From: an uncultured Armatimonadota bacterium
Lineage (GTDB): Bacteria; Armatimonadota; UBA5829; DTJY01
DNA: 11,826 nucleotides
Direction of reading: 5' to 3'
Assembly (NCBI GenBank): GCA_937875395.1
Contig: CALNCU010000028.1
Span: 1 to 11,826, forward strand
This document shows positions 1 through 6,194 of the stretch, piece after piece. The translations under genes and the position numbers were made by a program. The notes beneath the pieces were generated by a model. It made no database searches and was not told the DNA's origin. It was given only the letters and a program-made list of their open reading frames with translations. Positions within the stretch are counted from its first letter, which is position 1, and each line of letters opens with the position of its first letter.

Positions 1-225
1 GACATCATCGTAGGTGCTGTGAAAGCTGCAACTCCAGGCGCGGCGGTCAAAAAAGGCGATGTTGTAAGGGCAGTTGTTGTCCGAACAAGAAAGCCTATAC
101 GCCGCACAGACGGATCATGCCTGCGTTTTGATGATAACGCAGCGGTAGTTATTAACAATGCAAACGAGCCCAGAGGCACAAGGATTTTTGGCCCGGTGGC
201 AAGAGAGCTAACAAGAACTTCATGA
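1..225 (+). CDS. rplN: 50S ribosomal protein L14, 5'-partial and apparently frameshifted near its 3' end
   Basis: L14 is a large-subunit protein that binds 23S rRNA and contacts 16S rRNA at an intersubunit bridge. The window opens inside the gene, at about residue 32 of a usual ~122-residue protein. Family hallmarks are clear: VKKGDVVRAVVVRT, RRTDGSCLRFDDNAAVVINN and GTRIFGPVAREL. After REL the frame reads T-R-T-S and stops at TGA (223-225). The normal L14 end, NFMKIISLAPEVL, is present in another frame and stops at TAG 255-257. L14 proteins usually have three residues between REL and NFMK (nine bases); here there are five bases, so four appear to be missing. This is either a sequencing or assembly error or a real C-terminal change. 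Identity is certain; the true end is not. rplX follows, as expected for the spc operon. Confidence 0.93.
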   Translation, partial: DIIVGAVKAATPGAAVKKGDVVRAVVVRTRKPIRRTDGSCLRFDDNAAVVINNANEPRGTRIFGPVARELTRTS

Positions 226-257
226 AAATCATCTCGCTGGCGCCGGAGGTGCTGTAG
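211..257 (+). other. Out-of-frame remnant of the L14 C-terminus
   Basis: Reading from 211 in the alternative frame gives N-K-N-F-M-K-I-I-S-L-A-P-E-V-L then TAG, which is the conserved end of L14. Its ATG (222-224) overlaps the TGA that closes the main frame (223-225) in an ATGA arrangement, so re-initiation to give an 11-residue peptide is formally possible. I see no SD sequence just before it and no evidence for that use. The simplest reading is that 1-257 was one L14 reading frame before a small indel or a read error. Confidence 0.75.
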
Positions 258-312
258 CAGGGAACGATTTACTGCTCAAAGGCGGGCTGCCGGCACAGCG
301 AAGGAGATAAGT

Positions 313-651
313 ATGGGACTTAAGATAAAAAAAGGCGACCAGGTAATGGTCATGGCAGGTAAAGACAAGGGCAGACAGGGCAAAGTTATACAGACTATGC
401 CTAAGGAACATGCCGTGATCGTAGATGGCGTAAATATTGTGACGAAGCATCAGCGGCCTAGACCCGCCAACCGTGCTACGCCTAGCACGCAGACGGGGCG
501 CATACAGAAGCCTGCCCCGCTGGATGTGGCAAAGGTTGCACTCATCTGCCCCAGGTGCGACAAGCCAAGCCGCGTTGGCAAAACAGCCGGTGCGGAAGGC
601 AAAATGGTTCGAGTCTGCAAAAAATGCGGCGAACCAGTAGATGCTTCTTAG
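313..651 (+). CDS. rplX: 50S ribosomal protein L24
   Basis: L24 is an early assembly protein of the large subunit, binding the 5' domain of 23S rRNA near the exit tunnel. The 112-residue product has the N-terminal KOW motif (about residues 4-31, KIKKGDQVMVMAGKDKGRQG) followed by the typical VDGVNIVTKHQRP segment. Its C-terminal third holds two Cys pairs, C79-x2-C82 and C102-x2-C105, forming a zinc-ribbon-like element. Many bacterial L24s carry this element, while E. coli L24 lacks the full Cys set. The ATG has a strong SD (AAGGAG, 301-306) six nt upstream. The stop (649-651) overlaps the SD of rplE. Position after rplN is canonical. Confidence 0.97.
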   Translation: MGLKIKKGDQVMVMAGKDKGRQGKVIQTMPKEHAVIVDGVNIVTKHQRPRPANRATPSTQTGRIQKPAPLDVAKVALICPRCDKPSRVGKTAGAEGKMVRVCKKCGEPVDAS

Positions 652-662
652 GAGAGCTTGCA

Positions 663-1205
663 ATGACGCGTTTGAAAGAAAAATACAAAAATGAAATCGT
701 CCCTGCAATGATGAAGCAATTTAATTATGATAGCGTCATGCAGGTGCCAAAGGTAGAGAAAGTAGTCATTAACATGGGTGTGGGCGCTGCCGTGCAGGAG
801 CCCAAGCTTCTTGACGGTGCGGTGAGAGATATGACCGATATATCCGGACAGAAGCCGGTAATCACCCGTGCAAAGAAATCTATTGCTAATTTCAAGATCA
901 GAGAGGGGATGCGCATAGGAGCAAAGGTAACCCTTCGCGGGGTGAGAATGTACGAGTTCCTGGATAAGCTCTTTAATGCCACCCTCCCTAGGGTTCGCGA
1001 CTTCGGCGGAGTATCTCCCAAAGCATTTGACGGTCGTGGAAACTTTGCAATGGGGCTTAAAGAACAGCTTGTCTTCCCGGAGATAGACTACGATAAAATA
1101 GACAAGATCCGGGGGATGGACATAGTTGTTACGACTTCCGCAAAGACAGATGAGGAAGCCAGAGCACTGCTGAAAGCATTGGGGATGCCCTTTAAGGAGA
1201 AATAG
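663..1205 (+). CDS. rplE: 50S ribosomal protein L5
   Basis: L5 binds 5S rRNA, helps form the central protuberance, and contacts P-site tRNA. The 180-residue length is typical. Hallmarks seen are VPKVEKVVINMGVG (about residues 24-37), ITRAKKSIANFKIREGMRIG (about 64-83), LRGVRMYEFLDKL and the loop FGGVSPKAFDGRGNFAMGLKEQ. I chose ATG 663 because MTRLKEKYKNEIVP is the usual L5 start and AGGAG (650-654) lies at a good distance. The frame stays open further upstream into rplX, but those codons read as an rplX shadow. In most bacteria rpsN follows directly; here an EF-G-like gene comes first. Confidence 0.97.
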   Translation: MTRLKEKYKNEIVPAMMKQFNYDSVMQVPKVEKVVINMGVGAAVQEPKLLDGAVRDMTDISGQKPVITRAKKSIANFKIREGMRIGAKVTLRGVRMYEFLDKLFNATLPRVRDFGGVSPKAFDGRGNFAMGLKEQLVFPEIDYDKIDKIRGMDIVVTTSAKTDEEARALLKALGMPFKEK

Positions 1206-1223
1206 TAGCAGGAGGGTCCATAG

Positions 1224-3305
1224 TTGAAATCGTACACAGCAGATTCAATACGCAATGTTGCATTGGTTGGGCATGGTGGATGTGGAAAGACCTCGCTTGC
1301 GGAAGCGCTTTTGTTTGTTTCCGGCGGCATTGACAGACTCGGCAGGGTGGACGAAGGCACAACCGCTTCAGACTATGATCCGGATGAAATAAAAAGGAAA
1401 ATCAGTATAAACGCAACCCCCGTGCCATGCGAGTGGCAGGGAGTTAAGGTAAACTTTATAGATACGCCCGGGTATGCAGATTTTGTTGGCGATGTGAAGA
1501 GCACTTTGCGCGTTGTAGAAGGCGCTCTTCTGGTAGTCTGCGCAGTATCCGGTATAGAAGTAGGAACAGAAAACGGATGGGCTTTTGCCCAGGAAAACGG
1601 CATATCCAGAGCCTTTTTTGTTAATAAAATGGATAGGGAAAACGCCGATTTCTACAGTGTGGCAGACGCCCTTAAGCTAAGATTTGGCGCACGCGTTGTT
1701 CCCGTACAGCTGCCCATAGGCGCAGCAGAAACATTCGGCGGAGTTGTGGACCTTCTCTCAATGAAGGCCTACACAGGCTCCGGGAAAGACGCAAGTGAAG
1801 GCCCCATCCCTGCGGATATGGCCGACACCGTAGCCAAATACAGAGAAGCGCTTGTAGAAGCCGCAGCAGAGAACGACGATGAGTTGCTCTCCAAGTACCT
1901 TGATGGCGAAGAGCTTACGAATGAAGAGATTATTCGTGGGCTGGAAATAGGAGTCCGGGCAGGCGATGTCTTCCCAGTCTTCTGCGGGTCAGCCGCAAAG
2001 AATATAGGCGTTACAGATCTGCTTAATGAAATCATTAGATCGTTCCCATCTGCGGCAGAATCAGGGGCAGAGGCCGGCGTAAACCCGCAGACGGATGCAG
2101 AAGAAGAGCGGAAGCCCGCGGATAGCGAACCGTTCGCCGGTCTGGTCTTTAAAACTCTGGCAGACCCGTACGTAGGAAAGCTTACATACTTTAGAGTCTA
2201 TTCCGGCGTACTCAAGTCAGATACACACTCATACAACTCTACCAAAGGCGTAGATGAGCGGGTGGGGCAGATTTACTTTACCAGAGGTAAGGCCCAGATA
2301 CCGGTTGCAGAGGTACACGCAGGCGACATTGCTGCAGTGGCAAAGCTTACGGAAACAGTTACCGGCGATACACTTTGCGATAAGGCAAAACCCATACGTT
2401 TTGCACCAATAGCGTTCCCGGAGCCGGTCTTTTCCGTAGCAATCCAGGCAAAGACCAAGGCAGATGAAGATAAGCTGGGGCCGGCATTGCAGAAACTTGG
2501 CGATGAAGACCCAACCTTCAAGCATAGAAGAGATGCGGAAACAGGCCAGACACTCATCTCCGGGCTTGGCGAGACTCATGTAGATATTATTGTTGACCGG
2601 CTGAAGAGGAAATTTGGTGTGGAAGTAGAAGTTTCCACTCCCAAAATACCGTACCGCGAAACCATTACACTTGCCGCAAAGGCACAAGGCAAGCATAAAA
2701 AGCAGAGCGGCGGCCGCGGCCAATACGGCGATGCATGGGTAGAGCTGGAACCTCAGGAGAGGGGCAAAGGCTTTGAATACGTAGATGCCGTAGTAGGCGG
2801 CGCAATACCGCGGCAGTATATCCCTGCGGTAGAAAAAGGTATCAGGGAAGCAATGGAACGCGGAATACTCGCCGGCTACCCTGTTGTAGATATCAAAGCA
2901 ACAGTGTATGATGGTTCGTTCCACCCGGTGGATTCATCGGAAATGGCCTTCAAGATGGCAGGTATACTGGCTTTCCAGGCAGCCGCAGAGAAGGCCGGCC
3001 CCGTCATCCTGGAACCGGTTATGTCCGTCGAAGTAATCGTCCCGGAAGAGTACATGGGCGACGTTATAGGCGACTTAAACGGCAAACGCGGAAGAATCCT
3101 GGGGATGGAGCCCCTGGAGGGCGGACGCCAGCTAATCAAGGCAATGGTACCTCAGAGCGAGATGCAGAGATACGCAGTAGACCTGCGTTCTATTGCAAGA
3201 GGGCGTGGAACCTTCCATGCAGAACTGTCTCATTATGAGCAGGTGCCTGCCCATGTTGCGCAGCAGATTATAGAGCAGCATAAGAAAGAGAAAAGCGAAG
3301 AGTAA
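1224..3305 (+). CDS. EF-G-like translation factor GTPase (EF-G paralogue family)
   Basis: This 693-residue protein has the full five-domain EF-G layout. The GTPase domain shows P-loop GHGGCGKT (16-23), G3 motif DTPGYADF (80-87), NKMD (134-137) and CGSA (254-257). Domains II to V follow, with SGGRGQYG in domain IV, the domain IV tip loop DGSFHPVDSSEMAF (563-576, His567), and MGDVIGDLNGKRGRI in domain V. Standard EF-G catalyses ribosomal translocation and, with RRF, recycling. This copy differs: the G3 His of standard EF-G is Tyr84, and the switch I RGIT motif reads RKIS (58-61). Both fit the divergent EF-G-like (fusA2-type) group rather than the str-operon fusA. The start is TTG with AGGAGG (1210-1215) eight nt upstream, and the first residues MKSYTADSIRNVALVGHGG match that group. 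Location between rplE and rpsN is unusual. It may be the sole EF-G or a second copy; the window cannot tell. Confidence 0.9.
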   Translation: MKSYTADSIRNVALVGHGGCGKTSLAEALLFVSGGIDRLGRVDEGTTASDYDPDEIKRKISINATPVPCEWQGVKVNFIDTPGYADFVGDVKSTLRVVEGALLVVCAVSGIEVGTENGWAFAQENGISRAFFVNKMDRENADFYSVADALKLRFGARVVPVQLPIGAAETFGGVVDLLSMKAYTGSGKDASEGPIPADMADTVAKYREALVEAAAENDDELLSKYLDGEELTNEEIIRGLEIGVRAGDVFPVFCGSAAKNIGVTDLLNEIIRSFPSAAESGAEAGVNPQTDAEEERKPADSEPFAGLVFKTLADPYVGKLTYFRVYSGVLKSDTHSYNSTKGVDERVGQIYFTRGKAQIPVAEVHAGDIAAVAKLTETVTGDTLCDKAKPIRFAPIAFPEPVFSVAIQAKTKADEDKLGPALQKLGDEDPTFKHRRDAETGQTLISGLGETHVDIIVDRLKRKFGVEVEVSTPKIPYRETITLAAKAQGKHKKQSGGRGQYGDAWVELEPQERGKGFEYVDAVVGGAIPRQYIPAVEKGIREAMERGILAGYPVVDIKATVYDGSFHPVDSSEMAFKMAGILAFQAAAEKAGPVILEPVMSVEVIVPEEYMGDVIGDLNGKRGRILGMEPLEGGRQLIKAMVPQSEMQRYAVDLRSIARGRGTFHAELSHYEQVPAHVAQQIIEQHKKEKSEE

Positions 3306-3323
3306 AGAGCCAGGAGGCACGAG

Positions 3324-3509
3324 TTGGCTAAGCAAGCACTGATCGAAAAAGCTAAGCGGACCCCAAAGTTCAAAGTACGCAAATATAACCGTTGCGCACT
3401 TTGCGGCAGGCCGCACGGCTACATCCGGAAGTTTAGTATCTGCCGGATTTGCTTCAGGGAACTGGCGCATCAGGGGCTTATCCCCGGTGTGACCAAGTCC
3501 AGCTGGTAG
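3324..3509 (+). CDS. rpsN: 30S ribosomal protein S14, type Z (zinc-binding)
   Basis: S14 sits in the head of the small subunit and is a late-assembling protein. This is the short, 61-residue zinc form (often called rpsZ), with C24-x2-C27 and C40-x2-C43 forming the zinc site. The segment GRPHGYIRKFSICRICFREL and the end GLIPGVTKSSW are diagnostic. It starts at TTG with AGGAGG (3312-3317) six nt upstream, 18 nt after the EF-G-like gene, which suggests co-transcription. The presence of the zinc form implies that it is the main housekeeping S14; a Cys-less paralogue elsewhere cannot be excluded. Confidence 0.96.
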   Translation: MAKQALIEKAKRTPKFKVRKYNRCALCGRPHGYIRKFSICRICFRELAHQGLIPGVTKSSW

Positions 3510-3510
3510 G

Positions 3511-3568
3511 TCCTGCGCAAATAACGCAGGAAACCGCCCAAATCCTGTCCGGGCAAAAGGGCCCAGGA
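3511..3568 (+). promoter_or_regulatory. Two tandem hairpins in the rpsN-rpsH gap
   Basis: The first is a perfect 7-bp stem, TCCTGCG (3511-3517) with CGCAGGA (3525-3531), and a 7-nt loop. The second pairs TCCTG (3543-3547) with CAGGA (3564-3568), with possible extra G-C pairs inside. Both arms begin with TCCTG, so the two hairpins look like variants of one element. No T-tract follows either, so they do not look like intrinsic terminators. They lie just before the rpsH SD. S8 is the known repressor of the spc operon in E. coli, so an S8 binding site or an mRNA-processing site is a reasonable guess, but only a guess. Confidence 0.45.
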
Positions 3569-3584
3569 CGAACGGAGGAATTTG

Positions 3585-3983
3585 ATGTCAGTTACAGACC
3601 CAGTGGCAGATCTTCTGACCCGTATTCGAAACGCGAATTCAGCGGGACACGATCAGGTAGAGGTTTCATCCTCGCGCCTGAAGCTAGAGATTGTTAAGAT
3701 CCTGCAGTCGGAAGGATTTGTAAAAAGTTACGAAATCATAAAAGATCCCGTACAGAATAGAATAAAAGTAAACCTTAAGTACGGCGCAAAGAAGGAGAAA
3801 GTGCTCTCCAATCTTAAGCGAGTAAGCAAACCGGGACTCCGTGTCTACACCAAGAGGGGCGAGGTTCCCAGAGTGCTTGGCGGACTCGGCATTGCCATCT
3901 TAAGTACCTCAAAAGGCGTCATGACCGACAGATCGGCAAGGAAACTTGGTGTCGGCGGCGAGGTACTGTGCTACGTTTGGTAG
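3585..3983 (+). CDS. rpsH: 30S ribosomal protein S8
   Basis: S8 is a primary 16S rRNA-binding protein (helix 21 region) and in E. coli also represses its own operon. The 132-residue length is normal. Motifs include TDPVADLLTRIRNA at the N-terminus, the central LKYGAKKEKVLSNLKRVSKPGLRVY, and the signature end GIAILSTSKGVMTDRSARK...GGEVLCYVW. I chose ATG 3585, giving MSVTDPVADLL, over the TTG at 3582 because of the GGAGG at 3574-3578 (6-nt spacing) and family starts. It is preceded by a 75-nt gap holding two hairpins, the longest gap so far in the spc unit. Confidence 0.97.
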   Translation: MSVTDPVADLLTRIRNANSAGHDQVEVSSSRLKLEIVKILQSEGFVKSYEIIKDPVQNRIKVNLKYGAKKEKVLSNLKRVSKPGLRVYTKRGEVPRVLGGLGIAILSTSKGVMTDRSARKLGVGGEVLCYVW

Positions 3984-3995
3984 GAGGATAGAAGA

Positions 3996-4559
3996 ATGTC
4001 AAGAATAGGCAAAATGCCGATCCCTGTCCCGGCCGGAGTGGATATAAAGATAGCCGATGGTGCTATCACCATAAAGGGACCCAAGGGCACCATGACAAAA
4101 GATATCCACCCAGAGATGATAGTTAAGCTGGAGGACAGCCAGATTATTGTGGAGAGGCCCTCTGACGAGGCCTCGCACAGAGCTCTGCACGGGCTCACCC
4201 GCACCCTGGTAGCCAATATGGTGGAGGGTGTTACAAAGGGGTTTGAAAAGCAACTTCAGATACATGGAGTAGGCTACCGCGCGCAGATGAACGGCTCCGT
4301 GCTGAACCTGCAGGTAGGCTATTCCCACCCGGTGGATATTACCCCAAAAGAAGGCATAAGCTTTGAAGTGGGGCAGGAAGCCAATACAAGAATACCCATT
4401 ATCTACGTTCGCGGTATAGATAAGCAGGTAGTTGGTCAACAGGCGGCAGAGGTACGTGCCGTACGCAAACCCGAACCGTACAAAGGCAAAGGTATAAGGT
4501 ACGCAACCGAGGTCGTTCGCCGCAAGGCCGGTAAGAGCGGCAAGGCCGGCGGAAAGTAG
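3996..4559 (+). CDS. rplF: 50S ribosomal protein L6
   Basis: L6 binds near the GTPase-associated region of the large subunit (helix 97 and the sarcin-ricin area). The protein has 187 residues, slightly longer than the usual 177-180 because of a Gly/Lys-rich end (KAGKSGKAGGK). The opening MSRIGKMPIPVPAGVDIKI and the second-domain signature KPEPYKGKGIRYATEVVRRK are diagnostic, and the two repeated L6 domains span about residues 1-80 and 85-175. ATG has AGGAGG (3982-3987) eight nt upstream, overlapping the end of rpsH. Basic tails of this kind are common on r-proteins. Confidence 0.97.
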   Translation: MSRIGKMPIPVPAGVDIKIADGAITIKGPKGTMTKDIHPEMIVKLEDSQIIVERPSDEASHRALHGLTRTLVANMVEGVTKGFEKQLQIHGVGYRAQMNGSVLNLQVGYSHPVDITPKEGISFEVGQEANTRIPIIYVRGIDKQVVGQQAAEVRAVRKPEPYKGKGIRYATEVVRRKAGKSGKAGGK

Positions 4560-4575
4560 CAGGGGGTAGAAAAGT

Positions 4576-4935
4576 ATGTTACAGAGAGAACTACTGCGGC
4601 TCGGAAGGCATAAAAGGGTTCGCAAAAAGATTGGTGGCGATGCTCTGAGCCCCAGGCTCAACGTATACCGCAGTCTAAACAACATTTATGCACAGTTAAT
4701 AAACGACGACCTTGGCCAGACTATTGTTGCCGCATCAACTCTAGACAAAGAGATAAGCGGCACCATAAAGAACGGCGGTAACATAGATGCCGCCAAGGCC
4801 GTAGGTGCTCTTGTTGCAAAGCGAGCCTTGGAAAAAGGCATCAAAAAGGTGGTCTTTGACCGGGGCGGCTACAAGTATCATGGACGGATTAAGGCTCTTG
4901 CCGACGGTGCCAGAGAATGCGGCTTGGAGTTCTAG
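4576..4935 (+). CDS. rplR: 50S ribosomal protein L18
   Basis: L18 binds 5S rRNA and, with L5, helps dock it on the large subunit. The product has 119 residues. Family features are the basic N-terminus RLGRHKRVRKKIGG, the strand PRLNVYRSLNNIYAQLI (about residues 26-42), and the C-terminal block VVFDRGGYKYHGRIKALADGARE. The ATG has AGGGGGT (4561-4567) eight nt upstream. It sits between rplF and rpsE as in nearly all bacteria. The N-terminus is slightly shorter than in species with an extra basic stretch. Confidence 0.96.
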   Translation: MLQRELLRLGRHKRVRKKIGGDALSPRLNVYRSLNNIYAQLINDDLGQTIVAASTLDKEISGTIKNGGNIDAAKAVGALVAKRALEKGIKKVVFDRGGYKYHGRIKALADGARECGLEF

Positions 4936-4944
4936 GAGGATTGT

Positions 4945-5568
4945 ATGCCGAGGATTAATGCAGATACATTGAACCTTGAAGAGCGTGTAATAAGAACAAA
5001 CAAGGTTCAGAAGACCCATAAGGGCGGCCGCACAATGAGCTGGAATGCGCTTATTGTAGTTGGTGACAGTGAAGGCCATGTCGGCATCGGCCTGGGCAAG
5101 GCCAGAGGCGTGCCGGATGCCATTCGCAAGGGCGTGGAAGATGCCAAAAAAGGTATAATAGAAGTTCCCCGCGTAGGCGGCACAATACCCCACGAGGTAA
5201 CGGGGCGCGCCGGCGCATCCATGGTGCTTCTTAAACCGGCATCACCCGGTACCGGAGTTGTTGCAGGCGGAGCGGTAAGAGCTATTCTTGAGGTATCCGG
5301 TATTAAGGATATTCTTGGAAAGTCTCTTGGGGCGCCAAATGCCATAAACACTGCAAGAGCAACCATAGATTGCTTAAAGAAGCTAAAGCTTGGCGAAGAA
5401 GTTGCAAGGGCCAGAGGTAAAAATCTGGAAGACCTGCTTCCCAAGGGAGTGCTTGCAGTTCTTGCAGAACAAGAGCAGGCGCAGGCTGTTCCTATAGAAG
5501 AGGAATCTCCGGCGGAAGCAGCAGAACCTGAGGCCGTGGCTGTTTCGGAGGGCGAAGCAAGTGCTTAA
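4945..5568 (+). CDS. rpsE: 30S ribosomal protein S5 with acidic C-terminal tail
   Basis: S5 lies on the solvent side of the small subunit, near the mRNA entry channel, and affects decoding accuracy. The N-terminal double-stranded-RNA-binding-like domain shows VQKTHKGGRTMSWNALIVVGD (about residues 21-42) and GIGLGKARGVPDAIRKG; the second domain shows GGAVRAILEVSGIKDILGKSLGAPN. E. coli S5 has 166 residues; this one has 207. The extra length is mostly a tail (about 174-207) rich in Ala and Glu, with ten Glu and no Lys or Arg, which is odd for an rRNA-binding protein. ATG has AGGAGG (4934-4939) upstream. The 3' end overlaps the rpmD start by 8 nt, so the two genes are probably translationally coupled. 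Confidence 0.96.
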   Translation: MPRINADTLNLEERVIRTNKVQKTHKGGRTMSWNALIVVGDSEGHVGIGLGKARGVPDAIRKGVEDAKKGIIEVPRVGGTIPHEVTGRAGASMVLLKPASPGTGVVAGGAVRAILEVSGIKDILGKSLGAPNAINTARATIDCLKKLKLGEEVARARGKNLEDLLPKGVLAVLAEQEQAQAVPIEEESPAEAAEPEAVAVSEGEASA

Positions 5569-5761
5569 AATAACGCTAAAAAAGAGTGCGATAGGTTATA
5601 ACGAAACACAGAAGGCCACTATTCGCGCACTGGGCCTTGGGAAGATGAATTCGTCAAGTATACTACCCGATAACGATCAGATTCGCGGAATGGCAAGAAA
5701 GGTTTCGCACCTGGTAGACGTTGAAGTGGTAGAAGGTGAAGTTTCGGGAGGCAAGAAGTGA
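5561..5761 (+). CDS. rpmD: 50S ribosomal protein L30
   Basis: L30 is a small large-subunit protein bound to 23S rRNA domain II. The 66-residue product reads LKITLKKSAIGYNETQKATI then RALGLGKMNSSSILPDNDQI, the typical L30 ferredoxin-like fold, with GMARKVSHLVDVEVVEG at the end. It starts at GTG inside the last codons of rpsE, with GGAGG (5547-5551) nine nt upstream. Its TGA stop overlaps the GTG start of rplO by four nt (GTGA, 5758-5761). Presence of L30 is typical of many free-living bacteria but is lost in some lineages. Confidence 0.95.
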   Translation: MLKITLKKSAIGYNETQKATIRALGLGKMNSSSILPDNDQIRGMARKVSHLVDVEVVEGEVSGGKK

Positions 5762-6192
5762 GGCTGAATGATCTGAGACCCGCTGAGGGTTCGGTTCACG
5801 CCCCGAAGCGCGTAGGCAGGGGTATAGGTTCGGGTCATGGAAAGACATCGACCCGCGGACATAAGGGAGACAAGGCGCGCGGCAGTACTCCGCCCGGGTT
5901 TGAAGGCGGGCAGACTCCTCTGCACCGCAGGCTCCCGCACAAACGAGGATTCACAAATATCTTTAAGAAGGAGTATGCGCTGGTCAACCTGGACACGCTT
6001 GCAAAGCTGTCCGAAGACGTAGTCACGCCGGAACTCCTTCTTGAGAAGGGGATCATAAAAGATCTCAAGTCAGGGCTGAGAGTCCTGGGTAGAGGGGAAT
6101 TAGACAAAGCAATCACGGTGAAAGCACATTACTTCAGCAAATCCGCCGATGAGAAGATAAAGGCCAAAGGCGGCACCGTGGAGGTGATATAA
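5758..6192 (+). CDS. rplO: 50S ribosomal protein L15
   Basis: L15 is an assembly protein of the large subunit that binds 23S rRNA and interacts with many other r-proteins. The 144-residue product has the extended glycine-rich basic N-terminus (RVGRGIGSGHGKTSTRGHKG, about residues 18-37), then FEGGQTPLHRRLPHKRGF, and a globular C-terminal domain ending GGTVEVI. It starts at GTG, overlapping the rpmD stop, with GGGAGG (5746-5751) six nt upstream. The last codons carry the very strong SD used by secY. Confidence 0.96.
   Translation: MRLNDLRPAEGSVHAPKRVGRGIGSGHGKTSTRGHKGDKARGSTPPGFEGGQTPLHRRLPHKRGFTNIFKKEYALVNLDTLAKLSEDVVTPELLLEKGIIKDLKSGLRVLGRGELDKAITVKAHYFSKSADEKIKAKGGTVEVI
6180..6188 (+). promoter_or_regulatory. 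Extended Shine-Dalgarno for secY
   Basis: GGAGGTGAT is complementary over all nine bases to the usual 16S rRNA 3' end and lies six nt before the TTG start of secY. It is encoded within the last codons of rplO (GTG GAG GTG ATA TAA). It decides the choice of the TTG start at 6195 and is the strongest SD match in the window, perhaps offsetting the weak start codon. Confidence 0.8.
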
Positions 6193-6194
6193 AG

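Noticed and set aside
286..299. Small hairpin before rplX (GCTG/CAGC)
   Set aside because: Only four base pairs; not distinguishable from chance.
555..662. Upstream in-frame extension of rplE from ATG 555
   Set aside because: It overlaps the end of rplX, reads as a shadow of that gene, and lacks L5 similarity; ATG 663 has a good SD and the family start.
229..708. Long minus-strand open frame opposite rplX
   Set aside because: Antisense shadow: no recognisable family and no SD or context; the + strand gene is certain.
2229..2924. 231-codon minus-strand frame opposite the EF-G-like gene
   Set aside because: Cys/Tyr-rich composition typical of antisense shadows; it lies wholly inside a conserved gene.
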